DNA of 12,595 nucleotides from Actinomycetes bacterium (GTDB lineage Bacteria; Actinomycetota; Acidimicrobiia; Acidimicrobiales; Microtrichaceae): positions 1 through 12,595 of the forward strand of contig JAEXGP010000001.1 in the NCBI GenBank assembly GCA_023450775.1. Direction: 5' to 3'. The stretch's first letter is position 1. Each line of letters begins with the position of its first letter. The translations under genes and the position numbers were made by a program. This document shows, piece after piece, positions 1-6,774 of the stretch. The notes under the pieces are model-generated. The model saw only the letters and a list, made by a program, of their open reading frames with translations. It ran no database searches and had not been told where the DNA came from.

Positions 1-917
1 CGTCCGGTGAGCTCCGCCTCGAACGCGCGGGCCATGCCGATGCCGTCCTCGTGCATGCCGAAGTCGCCGTACGTGCCTGCGTCGGGGAACGGCCGCGCGG
101 CGAGCAGGTAGTACTCGTCGGCGGCGAAGACCATGCGGTGACCCAGCGTCGCCAGGAACACCTCCTGCCAGCGGTCGACGATCTCGACGACCGCCTGCGC
201 CTCCTGCAGCGTGTGCGGGCGCATGCGGGGCTCGCGGTTGTGGGCGCTGACGCCCAGCGGCACGACCGCCACGTCCGCCAGCTCGGGGTACTCGTCGAGC
301 ACGCCGCACAGCGTCCGGTCCAGCACCTCGCCGTCGTTGAGGCCCGGGCACACGACGACCTGGCCGTGCACCTCCACGCCGTGGTCGAGCAGCGCCCGCA
401 GCCAGCGCAGGCTGGTCGCCCCCCGGCGGTTGCGCAGCAGCTCCACCCGGACGTCGGGATCGGTGGCGTGGATGCTGACGTACAGCGGCGAGAGGCCCTC
501 GACGAGCACCCGCTCCAGATCCGCCTCGGTGAAGCGGGTGAGCGTGGTGAAGTTCCCGTAGAGGAACGACAGCCGGTAGTCGTCGTCCTTGAGGTACAGG
601 CTGCGTCGCATCCCCGGCGGGAGCTGGTGGATGAAGCAGAACTCGCAGTGGTTGTCGCAGGTCCGCACCTCGTCGAAGACCGGCGAGTCCACCTCGAGCC
701 CCAGCGGCTGGCCGTGCTCCTTCGAGATCTCGACGCTCAGCTCCAGGCCGCCCCGGCGCAGCTCGAGCTCCACCTCGGCCTCGTCGGACAGGACGCGGAA
801 CTCGATCACGTCCCGGAGCGGGCGCCCCCCGATGGCGACGAGCTCGTCCCCGGGCGCGACACCGCCATCGGCGGCCGGGGATCCGGGCGCGACAGCGACG
901 ACGGTGGCGAGGGACAC
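1..917 (-). CDS. DUF512 family radical-SAM-like protein, 3' end missing (runs off left edge)
   Basis: I translated this from the reverse strand; it stays open to the window edge, giving 305 residues of a family usually about 430-450 long, so the C-terminal third is missing. The first ~60 residues look like a PDZ-type fold (APGSPAADGGVAPGDEL). A CxxxCxxC cluster (CDNHCEFC, residues 87-94) is followed by FIHQLPPGMRRSLYLKDDDY and RLSFLYGNFTTLT, the hallmark block of this family. Radical SAM enzymes use such cysteines to bind a 4Fe-4S cluster, but the reaction of this family is not known to me. I chose GTG at 917: the PDZ-like part begins straight after it, no other start lies in frame upstream, and a TACCAT hexamer sits 8 nt ahead, suggesting a nearly leaderless mRNA. 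The gene is divergent from the hydrolase gene. In many bacteria it neighbours der (engA), so der may lie just beyond the left edge. Family assignment is firm; function is open. Confidence 0.9.
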   Translation of the reverse strand, partial: MSLATVVAVAPGSPAADGGVAPGDELVAIGGRPLRDVIEFRVLSDEAEVELELRRGGLELSVEISKEHGQPLGLEVDSPVFDEVRTCDNHCEFCFIHQLPPGMRRSLYLKDDDYRLSFLYGNFTTLTRFTEADLERVLVEGLSPLYVSIHATDPDVRVELLRNRRGATSLRWLRALLDHGVEVHGQVVVCPGLNDGEVLDRTLCGVLDEYPELADVAVVPLGVSAHNREPRMRPHTLQEAQAVVEIVDRWQEVFLATLGHRMVFAADEYYLLAARPFPDAGTYGDFGMHEDGIGMARAFEAELTG

Positions 918-925
918 GGCCGACC

Positions 926-931
926 ATGGTA
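926..931 (-). promoter_or_regulatory. Putative -10 (TACCAT) of the DUF512 gene
   Basis: Read on the minus strand, TACCAT is followed by 8 nt and the GTG start at 917. It fits the actinobacterial TANNNT -10 pattern, and the spacing puts transcription start at or within about two bases of the start codon. There is no Shine-Dalgarno sequence in the gap and no clear -35 box. Confidence 0.5.
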
Positions 932-976
932 CTTGCCCCGGCCCTCGGCTCCCCGGCGACCGCCGGCCCGACGACC

Positions 977-982
977 TAGGCT
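977..982 (+). promoter_or_regulatory. Putative -10 (TAGGCT) of the hydrolase gene
   Basis: TAGGCT matches TANNNT and lies 33 nt before the ATG at 1016, leaving room for a short leader carrying the GAGGGGG ribosome site (1003-1009). The same hexamer occurs just ahead of ispH. No -35 box is recognisable. It lies in the 98-nt divergent gap shared with the DUF512 gene. Confidence 0.35.
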
Positions 983-1015
983 TCCCGCCGGCGGAACGAG
1001 CTGAGGGGGTGCCCG

Positions 1016-2239
1016 ATGGGCGAGGTCGATCACGTGGTCGGACGTCGCGCGAGCGGACGACACGAGCGCCGGGGCCGACGCGGCCGCTGGTTCGGAGCGG
1101 CGGCGGTCGCGGCGTTCGCGCTGCTGGCCGCAGCGTGCGTCCCCGAACCGCCGCCCCCAGCCACCGGGACGAGCCCGAACGACGCCCCACGGGCGGCGGA
1201 GGCGGCCTACTCCGACCTGGGACCGCACGAGGTCGGGGTGACCACGCTGGCGCTCTCCGATCGGAGCGTGGAGGTCTGGTACCCGGCCGACGCCGAGCAG
1301 ATCGGCGACACGCCGTTCGACAGCTACCACATCCGGGACTTCGTGCCGCCGAGCTTCGACGCGCTCATCCCGCCCGACGTCGATCCGCCGTTCCAGACGA
1401 TCGCCCACCGCGACGTGCCGGCCGACACCGTCGACGGGCCGTACCCGCTGGTGCTGTTCTCGCACGGCTTCGCCAGCTACCGGCTGCAGTCGACCAAGCT
1501 CACCACGCACCTGGCGTCGTGGGGCTTCGTCGTGATCTCCCCCGACTACCTCGAGCGCGGGCTCGGCAGCGTGCTGGGTGAGGGACCGGCCGCACCCCGT
1601 CCCGACACCACGATCGCGGAGGAGGCCATCGAGGCCGTGAAGGCGCAGGACGCCGCTCCCGACGGGCTGCTGAGCGGCGTCGTCGACTCGTCGAGCGTCT
1701 ACCCGGTCGGGCACTCGGCGGGCGGGGGCACCTCGCTGCGGCTGCTCAGCCGTCCCGACGTGCACTCGGCCATCCCCCTCAGCGCCGGTGTGTCGCTGCT
1801 GAGCATCCTGCAGGGCATCGCCCCGACGCTGCCGACCGACAAGGCCGTCATGTGGCTGAGCGGCCGCGACGACGGCGTGGCGGCGATCGACGGCGTGCGG
1901 ACCGGCTACGAGTACACGGCCGGGCCCAAGAAGCTGGTCGAGCTGGGCGGCACCGGCCACAACAACGCGTTCACCGACATCTGCGAGATCGGCGACGGCG
2001 GGGTGATCGCGCTGGCGGTCGCCACGGGCCTGCCGCTGCCCGACGCCCTGCTGCAGCTCGGCAACGACGGCTGCCCGTCGCCCCCGTTCACCGACTCGCC
2101 CGAGCTGTGGCCGCAGGTCGGCCACCTGGTCACCGCTGAGCTGCGGTACCGGTCGGGGCTGGACCCCGAACCCGTGGGTCTCGGCGACGGCGTGCTGGCG
2201 TCGCTCCCGAGCGTCGTGGCCTACCTCCACGCGCCCTGA
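1016..2239 (+). CDS. Exported alpha/beta-hydrolase, probable lipoprotein
   Basis: The 407-residue product begins with an Arg-rich stretch (residues 10-24), a hydrophobic segment (25-40) and Cys41 in LLAAAC, a plausible though not ideal lipobox. A Pro-rich linker follows, so the enzyme is probably anchored outside the membrane. The catalytic fold has LVLFSHGF as the oxyanion strand, nucleophile Ser234 in GHSAGG, a probable acid at Asp285 or Asp286 (SGRDDG) and His315 (GTGHNN). The layout resembles dienelactone-hydrolase, PAF-acetylhydrolase and cutinase-like polyester hydrolases. Late cysteines (DICEIG, NDGCPS) could form a disulphide, as expected for an extracytoplasmic protein. GAGGGGG ends 6 nt before the ATG, a strong ribosome site that fixes the start and contrasts with the leaderless-looking neighbours. 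The substrate cannot be read from the sequence. It stands alone, divergent from the DUF512 gene. Confidence 0.85.
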   Translation: MGEVDHVVGRRASGRHERRGRRGRWFGAAAVAAFALLAAACVPEPPPPATGTSPNDAPRAAEAAYSDLGPHEVGVTTLALSDRSVEVWYPADAEQIGDTPFDSYHIRDFVPPSFDALIPPDVDPPFQTIAHRDVPADTVDGPYPLVLFSHGFASYRLQSTKLTTHLASWGFVVISPDYLERGLGSVLGEGPAAPRPDTTIAEEAIEAVKAQDAAPDGLLSGVVDSSSVYPVGHSAGGGTSLRLLSRPDVHSAIPLSAGVSLLSILQGIAPTLPTDKAVMWLSGRDDGVAAIDGVRTGYEYTAGPKKLVELGGTGHNNAFTDICEIGDGGVIALAVATGLPLPDALLQLGNDGCPSPPFTDSPELWPQVGHLVTAELRYRSGLDPEPVGLGDGVLASLPSVVAYLHAP

Positions 2240-2292
2240 GCAGCCACGCGCTCCGAGCCTGCGCAGCCGCGCGGGCGGTCAACCGGGCCTGA

Positions 2293-2308
2293 CCCGGCCG
2301 CGGCCGGG
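2293..2308. promoter_or_regulatory. Perfect 16-bp palindrome ahead of ispH
   Basis: CCCGGCCGCGGCCGGG is a perfect palindrome in the 99-nt gap between the hydrolase stop and ispH. It covers about -46 to -31 relative to a leaderless ispH start, where a -35 box would be. With CCGGG at 2283-2287 it can also fold as a hairpin that might end the hydrolase transcript. In such GC-rich DNA a chance palindrome is possible. Confidence 0.3.
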
Positions 2309-2326
2309 CCCGGGCCGCCGGGACCG

Positions 2327-2332
2327 TAGGCT
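2327..2332 (+). promoter_or_regulatory. Putative -10 (TAGGCT) for leaderless ispH
   Basis: TAGGCT is followed by exactly 6 nt (CGTGAC) and then the GTG at 2339. That is the geometry expected when transcription begins on the first base of the start codon. No Shine-Dalgarno sequence lies upstream, which supports a leaderless transcript and this choice of start. Confidence 0.55.
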
Positions 2333-2338
2333 CGTGAC

Positions 2339-3430
2339 GTGACCGACACGACCACCGTGACGCCCGACGCGCCCTCCAGCGGGGGCGTCGACCTGGTGCT
2401 GCTGGCCGCGCCGCGCGGCTTCTGCGCCGGGGTGGAGATGGCGATCAAGGCCCTCGCCTGGATGGTCCGTGCCTTCGAGGGGCCCGTGTACTGCTACCAC
2501 GAGATCGTGCACAACCAGCAGGTCGTGCAGCGGTTCCGCGAGCAGGGCGTGGTCTTCGTGGACGACGTGGCCGAGGTCCCGGCGGGACGGCCGCTCATGC
2601 TGTCGGCCCACGGCTCGGCACCAGAGGTGGTCATGGCGGCCCGGGAGAACGGCGGGTTCGTGGTCGACGCCGTGTGCCCGCTGGTCACCAAGGTCCACCA
2701 CGAGGTCAAGGTCCGTGCCGGCAAGGGCTACTCGATCGTCTACATCGGCCACGACGGCCACGAGGAGGCGGTCGGCACCATGGCCGTGGCGCCCGACGCC
2801 ATCCACCGGGTGGAGTCGGTGGACGAGGTCGACGCGCTCCCCGAGTTCGGCACGCCGGTGGCGCTGCTCGCGCAGACCACCCTGTCGCACCGGGACTGGG
2901 CCGACGTCGCCCAGGCCACCACCGACCGCTTCCCCGACGTCTGGACCCCGGGGCGCAGCGACCTGTGCTTCGCCACCACCAACCGCCAGTCCGCCCTCAT
3001 GGAGATCGCACCCCGCTGCGACGCCGTGGTGGTGATCGGCTCCGCCAACTCGTCGAACACCGTGGCGCTGGAGCGACTGGCCCGCGGCGCCGGCTGCGCG
3101 ACCGTGCTCCGGGTCAACAGCGCCGCCGAGCTGCCGCGCCGGGCCGACGGCTCGGTCGACCTGCACGGCGTGGTCGGCGTGACCGCCGGCGCGTCGGCTC
3201 CCGAGGAGCTCGTCGACCAGGTGATCGGCGCCCTCGCCCCCGCCCGGGGCGTCGAGGAGGTCCGCCTCACCGAGGAGGACGAGTACTTCCCGCCGCCGCG
3301 CAACTTGCGAGACCTGCTGGTGGCGATCGACGCCGTCGGCGGGCTGGGTCTGGGGGCCGACCCCGACGCCCGGCCGCCGTCCGACGACCGCGCCCTGGCG
3401 GCCAGCTCTGTGCTCGCCGACCTGGCTTGA
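2339..3430 (+). CDS. ispH: 4-hydroxy-3-methylbut-2-enyl diphosphate reductase
   Basis: IspH (LytB) is the last enzyme of the MEP pathway; it reduces HMBPP to the isoprenoid precursors IPP and DMAPP using a cytoplasmic iron-sulphur cluster. The 363-residue product has the three cluster cysteines: Cys29 (PRGFCAGV), Cys113 (DAVCPLV) and Cys210 (DLCFATTNRQ). The substrate-binding blocks are present: YHEIVHN, SAHGS, GHDGHEE, QTTLS and GSANSSNT. About 17 N-terminal and 35 C-terminal residues lie outside the core. The start is GTG with no ribosome site but an ideal leaderless -10 hexamer. In several phyla ispH follows plsC in a cmk-plsC-ispH string; here it faces plsC from the other strand with one membrane-protein gene between them. 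Identification is secure. Confidence 0.97.
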   Translation: MTDTTTVTPDAPSSGGVDLVLLAAPRGFCAGVEMAIKALAWMVRAFEGPVYCYHEIVHNQQVVQRFREQGVVFVDDVAEVPAGRPLMLSAHGSAPEVVMAARENGGFVVDAVCPLVTKVHHEVKVRAGKGYSIVYIGHDGHEEAVGTMAVAPDAIHRVESVDEVDALPEFGTPVALLAQTTLSHRDWADVAQATTDRFPDVWTPGRSDLCFATTNRQSALMEIAPRCDAVVVIGSANSSNTVALERLARGAGCATVLRVNSAAELPRRADGSVDLHGVVGVTAGASAPEELVDQVIGALAPARGVEEVRLTEEDEYFPPPRNLRDLLVAIDAVGGLGLGADPDARPPSDDRALAASSVLADLA

Positions 3431-3442
3431 CCCCCGGTCCTG

Positions 3443-3478
3443 TCTGCCGATCACACGGCAACACGTGTGATTGGCAGA
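3443..3478. repeat. 15-bp-arm inverted repeat between ispH and the CopD-like gene
   Basis: The arms TCTGCCGATCACACG and CGTGTGATTGGCAGA pair over 15 positions with one G/T mismatch and a 6-base spacer (GCAACA). It starts 12 nt after the ispH stop and ends 15 nt before the next gene's putative -10, spanning about -65 to -30 of that promoter. It could be a U-tract-free terminator for ispH or a dimeric repressor site for the CopD-like gene. No T-run follows. The AT-richer core (ATCACACG/CGTGTGAT) favours an operator somewhat. Confidence 0.6.
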
Positions 3479-3493
3479 ACGGAACGGCGCCCG

Positions 3494-3499
3494 TACAGA
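3494..3499 (+). promoter_or_regulatory. Weak putative -10 (TACAGA) of the CopD-like gene
   Basis: TACAGA lies 8 nt before the GTG at 3508, the same spacing seen at scpA and trpS. Its last base is A rather than the conserved T, so the match is imperfect. No ribosome site is visible in the gap. Confidence 0.3.
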
Positions 3500-3507
3500 G
3501 TGGGTCG

Positions 3508-3900
3508 GTGACCGCGCTCCGACTGTTCCTCCACATCCTGGCCGCCTCCGTGTGGGTCGGCGGCCAGATCGTCCTCGCCGGCCTGGTCCCGACGGCCCGA
3601 ACGCTGGGGCCGGACGCGCCCAGGGCCGTCGCCAACGCCTTCAACCGCATCGCGTGGCCGGCGCTCGGCCTGGCCGTGCTGACCGGGTTGTGGAACCTGA
3701 TGGCGATCGACATGAACGACCTGCCGCACCCGTGGGTCGAGCTGCACGTCCTCGCCGTCGTCCTCACGGCGGTCGGCGCCTTCATCCACACGCAGGCGAA
3801 GGGCAACAAGGCCCTGCTGGCCGTGGGCGGGGCGATGTCGTCGCTGTTCGCGGTCGCCGCGATGTACCTGGGCGTGCTCGTCACGACGAACGCCGGCTGA
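3508..3900 (+). CDS. Small four-helix membrane protein, CopD-like
   Basis: The 130-residue product consists of four likely membrane helices, at about residues 3-25, 47-67, 72-95 and 100-126. Helix 1 (FLHILAASVWVGGQI) carries His9 and the VWVGG signature typical of CopD-type copper-resistance membrane domains and related small integral membrane proteins. A second His lies at the start of helix 3 (WVELHVL). Paired histidines in such proteins may bind metal or haem, but this is inferred from the family type. I chose the GTG directly before the first hydrophobic stretch; the frame stays open far upstream, but that part reads as a shadow of ispH. The gene follows ispH after 77 nt, with a palindrome between them. 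The exact role is unknown. Confidence 0.75.
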   Translation: MTALRLFLHILAASVWVGGQIVLAGLVPTARTLGPDAPRAVANAFNRIAWPALGLAVLTGLWNLMAIDMNDLPHPWVELHVLAVVLTAVGAFIHTQAKGNKALLAVGGAMSSLFAVAAMYLGVLVTTNAG

Positions 3901-3913
3901 GTCCTCCACCGAT

Positions 3914-3954
3914 CTCGGGCACCACGGACCACTGGTCGGTCGCTCGTGCCCGAG
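3914..3954. terminator. Putative bidirectional terminator between convergent genes
   Basis: Perfect 9-bp arms CTCGGGCAC and GTGCCCGAG are separated by 23 nt that include a smaller GACCA/TGGTC repeat. The structure fills the 88-nt gap between two convergent genes, the CopD-like gene (stop at 3900) and plsC (stop at 3989). Neither strand has a T-run, as is common for high-GC actinobacterial terminators. Position and symmetry are the evidence. Confidence 0.5.
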
Positions 3955-3988
3955 TTCGAGCCCGGGCGGACCCTCGATCGCCGGTGGC

Positions 3989-4660
3989 TCAGCGGACCGC
4001 GTCGTAGAGCGACTGCAGCTCGTTCCGCAGGTGCTCGGTGTTCTCCGACACCGCCCGGCGGGGCACGCGCCCGGTGGGCGGCACGTCGGGGTAGATCGGC
4101 TCGCCGATCAGCACCCGGATCCGGGCGGGGTGGATCATCTTGGCGCCCCGCGGCATGGCCTCGACCGAGCCGCCGATGGCGACGGGCACGATCGGGACCC
4201 GGTTGCGGCAGGCCACGAAGGACGGACCGTCGAACAGGTCCTCCACCACCGGTCCGTCCTTGCGGCGGCCCTCGGGGAACATCACGACGGGGTCACCGCC
4301 GGCCACCGCGTCCTCGCAGCGCCGCAGCGCGTCCCGGTCCGCGTGCTCGCGGTCGACCGGGAACGACCCGTTGAACTCGATGAAGCGGCCGAGCCAGCGC
4401 CACTTCCACACGCTGTCCTTGGCCATGAACCGGACCTCGCGCGGGATGATCGCCGCGATCACCGCGAAGTCCACGTACGACCGGTGCACCGGCGCGATCA
4501 CGTACGCCACGCCGACTGGCAGCCGGTCCAGGCCCTCGACCTTGAGCCCCCACAACGGCTTGAGGATCAAGCGCCCGATGCCCCGGAACACCCGGTACGA
4601 CACGCGACCCCACTGCGAGATCGGACGCAGCGGTGTGCGGTCGATCAGTTGCTTGCTCAC
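3989..4660 (-). CDS. plsC: 1-acyl-sn-glycerol-3-phosphate acyltransferase family protein
   Basis: The 223-residue product belongs to the PlsC family, which moves an acyl chain to lysophosphatidate to make phosphatidate at the cytoplasmic face of the membrane. Motif I is present as HRSYVD (His59, Asp64; the usual Asn before His is Val), motif II as FNGSFPVDRE (96-105), motif III as MFPEGRRKDG (127-136) and motif IV as VPIVPVAIGG. No obvious membrane anchor precedes motif I, though residues 20-40 are amphipathic with aromatic residues. GGGGGGAG lies 4 nt before the GTG start. It is the last gene of the long minus-strand operon, 67 nt after cmk, the common cmk-plsC pairing. Another acyl acceptor is possible within this broad family. 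Confidence 0.9.
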   Translation of the reverse strand: MSKQLIDRTPLRPISQWGRVSYRVFRGIGRLILKPLWGLKVEGLDRLPVGVAYVIAPVHRSYVDFAVIAAIIPREVRFMAKDSVWKWRWLGRFIEFNGSFPVDREHADRDALRRCEDAVAGGDPVVMFPEGRRKDGPVVEDLFDGPSFVACRNRVPIVPVAIGGSVEAMPRGAKMIHPARIRVLIGEPIYPDVPPTGRVPRRAVSENTEHLRNELQSLYDAVR

Positions 4661-4706
4661 GTTGCTCCCCCCACGCCGTCGGTTCGGGTCCCCGTGACCC
4701 CGGACG

Positions 4707-4723
4707 GCGCACGACCGGTGCGC
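4707..4723. repeat. Small hairpin in the cmk-plsC gap
   Basis: GCGCAC and GTGCGC pair around a 5-base loop, 5 nt after the cmk stop on the minus strand. It may partly terminate or stabilise the mRNA between cmk and plsC, which would explain why this is the widest spacing in the operon. There is no T-run. Confidence 0.3.
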
Positions 4724-4727
4724 AGTG

Positions 4728-5405
4728 TCACCCCGCGGACTCCCGGTCGGCCAGTCGCTGCTCGACCATCTCGGCGATCAGCTCGACGACCTGTTCGATC
4801 TCGAGCCCCGTGGTGTCGACGGTGACGGCGTCGTCCGCCTCGACCAGCGGGCTGTGGGACCGGCCCTGATCGGCGGCGTCGCGGCGGGCGATGTCGGCCG
4901 CGACAGTGTCGTACTCCAGGTCGGTCATCTCCTTGGCCCGTCGCGCCGCCCGCACCGCGGGATCGGCGGTCAGGTACACCTTCAGCAGCGCGTCGGGGAA
5001 CACCACCGTGCCGATGTCGCGGCCCTCGATCACCCCGCCGCGGTGCTCGACGGCCCAGACCCGTTGACGGGTCCGCATCTCGTCGCGGACCGCGGGGTTC
5101 GCCGCCACCACGCTCACGGCGCGGGACACCTCGGGACCTCGGATCTCCACCGACGCGTCCACGCCGTCGACCACGACCTCGCCGTCGGACACGGTGAGCT
5201 CCATGGTCGTCGCCAGCGCGGCGACCGGCTCGACGTCGACCGGGTCCAGGCCCTGGCGGATCGCCGCGAAGGCGACCGCCCGGTACATGGCGCCGGTGTC
5301 CAGGTACTCCAGGTCCAGTCGGTCGGCGAGCCGGCGGGCGACGGTCGACTTGCCGGAGCCGGCAGGTCCGTCGATGGCGATCACGGGGACGTCGCTCGGT
5401 TCCAC
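4728..5405 (-). CDS. cmk: Cytidylate (CMP/dCMP) kinase
   Basis: Cmk phosphorylates CMP and dCMP with ATP in the cytoplasm. The 225-residue product has the P-loop GPAGSGKS at residues 13-20, the CMP-binding region around the LDTGAMYRA block, VSVVAANPAVRDEMRTRQR, the signature GRDIGTVVFPDA and the lid motif RDAADQGRSHSPL. Length matches the bacterial family. Two GTG starts are possible, 5405 and 5384; I prefer 5405 because it leaves a normal short N-terminus and has AGGA about 9 nt ahead. A TAGGAT hexamer overlapping the aroA stop sits 8 nt before it and might be an internal promoter. It follows aroA by 11 nt; aroA-cmk pairs are common in bacteria. Confidence 0.95.
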   Translation of the reverse strand: MEPSDVPVIAIDGPAGSGKSTVARRLADRLDLEYLDTGAMYRAVAFAAIRQGLDPVDVEPVAALATTMELTVSDGEVVVDGVDASVEIRGPEVSRAVSVVAANPAVRDEMRTRQRVWAVEHRGGVIEGRDIGTVVFPDALLKVYLTADPAVRAARRAKEMTDLEYDTVAADIARRDAADQGRSHSPLVEADDAVTVDTTGLEIEQVVELIAEMVEQRLADRESAG

Positions 5406-5416
5406 GGAGGGTGATC

Positions 5417-6772
5417 CTAGGGACGGGCGGACGCGGTCACGCGATCCAGGTCGCTCCAGAACCCCGGATAGGTCTTGGCCGTGCACCCCGGGTCCAGGAT
5501 CCGCACGCCGTCGGCCCGGAGCCCGACGAGGGCGAAGCTCATGGCCATCCGGTGGTCGTCGTAGGTGCGGACGTCCGCCGGCGACACCGGACCGGGGTGC
5601 ACGGTGAAGCCGTCCTCGTCCTCGGTGGCCCGCACGCCCAGGCGCCCCAGCTCGGTGACGACGGCGGCGATGCGGTCGGTCTCCTTGCCTCGGATGAAGC
5701 CGATGCCGGTGACCGTCGTGGGGCCGTCGGCGAACACCGCGACCGCCGCCAGGGTCTGGGCGGTGTCGGAGATGTCGGCCATGTCGACGGTGATCCCGTG
5801 CAGCACGCCGGTGGAGCGGACGACGACCTCGCGGTCCGACCAGGTCACCTCGGCACCCATGCGGCCGAGCAGGTCGATGAACGCCACGTCGCCCTGGGTG
5901 CTCGAGCGCCCGAGCCCCTGGATCCGGACCGTGCCGCCGGCGATGACCGCGGCGGCGGCCCAGTACGACGCGGCCGAGGCATCGGGCTCCACCTCGTAGC
6001 GCTCGACGGCCCGGTAGCCGCCCGGGGCCACCCGCAGCCGCCGCCACCCGTCGTCGTGCTCGACGCTCGCGCCGAAGGCCGACATGACCTCCAGGGTGAG
6101 CGCCACGTACGGGACCGACACGAGCTCGGTGGTGACCTCGACCACCAGGCCGTCGTCCAGGCACGGTCCCGACAGCAGCAGGCCCGACAAGAACTGGCTG
6201 CTCACGTCGCCGCTCACCCGGACCGTGCCGCCCAGCACGTCGCGCGGCGACGCGGTGATCCGCACCGGCAGGTATCCCTCCTCGCCGAGCGGCTCCACGC
6301 CGGCGCCGAGCGCCTCGAGCGCGTCCAGCAGGGCGCCCATCGGGCGGCGGCGCAGCGGCGGTCCGCCGTCCAGGATCACGGTCCCGCGAGCGAGCGCCGC
6401 GACCGGAGCGATGAAGCGCGACGTGGTCCCCGACAGGCGGGCGTCCAGGATGGCGCCGTCGAGCGGCGGCCGGCCCCCGCTCCCGCGCACGACCAGCGCG
6501 CCACCGCTGCCGTCGTCGGGGATCGGGCTGATCGGCACGCCGAGCGACGACAGGCAGTCGACCATGGCCGACGTGTCGTCCGCGTCGAGCACGCCGACGA
6601 GCTCGGAGGTGCCCCGCGCCAGCGCGGCGCAGACGAGCGCCCGGTTCGTGACGCTCTTGGACCCCGGCGGACGGATCGACGCGTCGAGCGGCCGGCTGAC
6701 GGGCCGGATCGGCATCGGCAGCTCGTCAGCGCCGCCCGGCGACGTGTCGCCGGCGGTCGCGTCGCCGGCCAC
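5417..6772 (-). CDS. aroA: 3-phosphoshikimate 1-carboxyvinyltransferase (EPSP synthase)
   Basis: AroA joins shikimate-3-phosphate and PEP to give EPSP, the sixth shikimate-pathway step. The product is 451 residues from the GTG at 6772, or 432 from the ATG at 6715, which is closer to the usual length. The N-terminal motif is PPGSKSVTNRAL (Lys39). The PEP-site loop reads DARLSGTTSRF (110-120) in place of the more usual NAGTxxR form, keeping Gly-Thr and Arg. Further motifs are SSQFLSG, EPDASAASYW, DMADISDTAQT, FIRGKETDRI and TYDDHRMAM. The GTG lies 2 nt after the tyrA stop with AGGAG 11 nt ahead. Coupling to tyrA, and through aroH to chorismate use, fits a tyrosine/phenylalanine branch operon. 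Enzyme identity is secure; the exact start is not. Confidence 0.95.
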   Translation of the reverse strand: MAGDATAGDTSPGGADELPMPIRPVSRPLDASIRPPGSKSVTNRALVCAALARGTSELVGVLDADDTSAMVDCLSSLGVPISPIPDDGSGGALVVRGSGGRPPLDGAILDARLSGTTSRFIAPVAALARGTVILDGGPPLRRRPMGALLDALEALGAGVEPLGEEGYLPVRITASPRDVLGGTVRVSGDVSSQFLSGLLLSGPCLDDGLVVEVTTELVSVPYVALTLEVMSAFGASVEHDDGWRRLRVAPGGYRAVERYEVEPDASAASYWAAAAVIAGGTVRIQGLGRSSTQGDVAFIDLLGRMGAEVTWSDREVVVRSTGVLHGITVDMADISDTAQTLAAVAVFADGPTTVTGIGFIRGKETDRIAAVVTELGRLGVRATEDEDGFTVHPGPVSPADVRTYDDHRMAMSFALVGLRADGVRILDPGCTAKTYPGFWSDLDRVTASARP

Positions 6773-6774
6773 CG

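Noticed and set aside
51..1004. Long plus-strand open frame opposite the DUF512 gene
   Set aside because: Its protein is Arg/Ala/Val-rich with no family motifs and lies antisense to the minus-strand frame that carries the CxxxCxxC cluster; it is a high-GC shadow.
806..2230. 474-codon minus-strand open frame across the hydrolase gene
   Set aside because: It opposes the frame with GHSAGG and the triad, has shadow-like composition and shows no recognisable domain.
2279..3454. 391-codon minus-strand open frame opposite ispH
   Set aside because: The plus strand encodes an unmistakable IspH; the His/Gly/Asp-rich antisense frame is a codon-bias artefact.
3443..3478. CRP/FNR-type operator
   Set aside because: The TCACA/TGTGA halves occur in the opposite order to the CRP consensus (TGTGA-N6-TCACA), so I left the binding protein unnamed.
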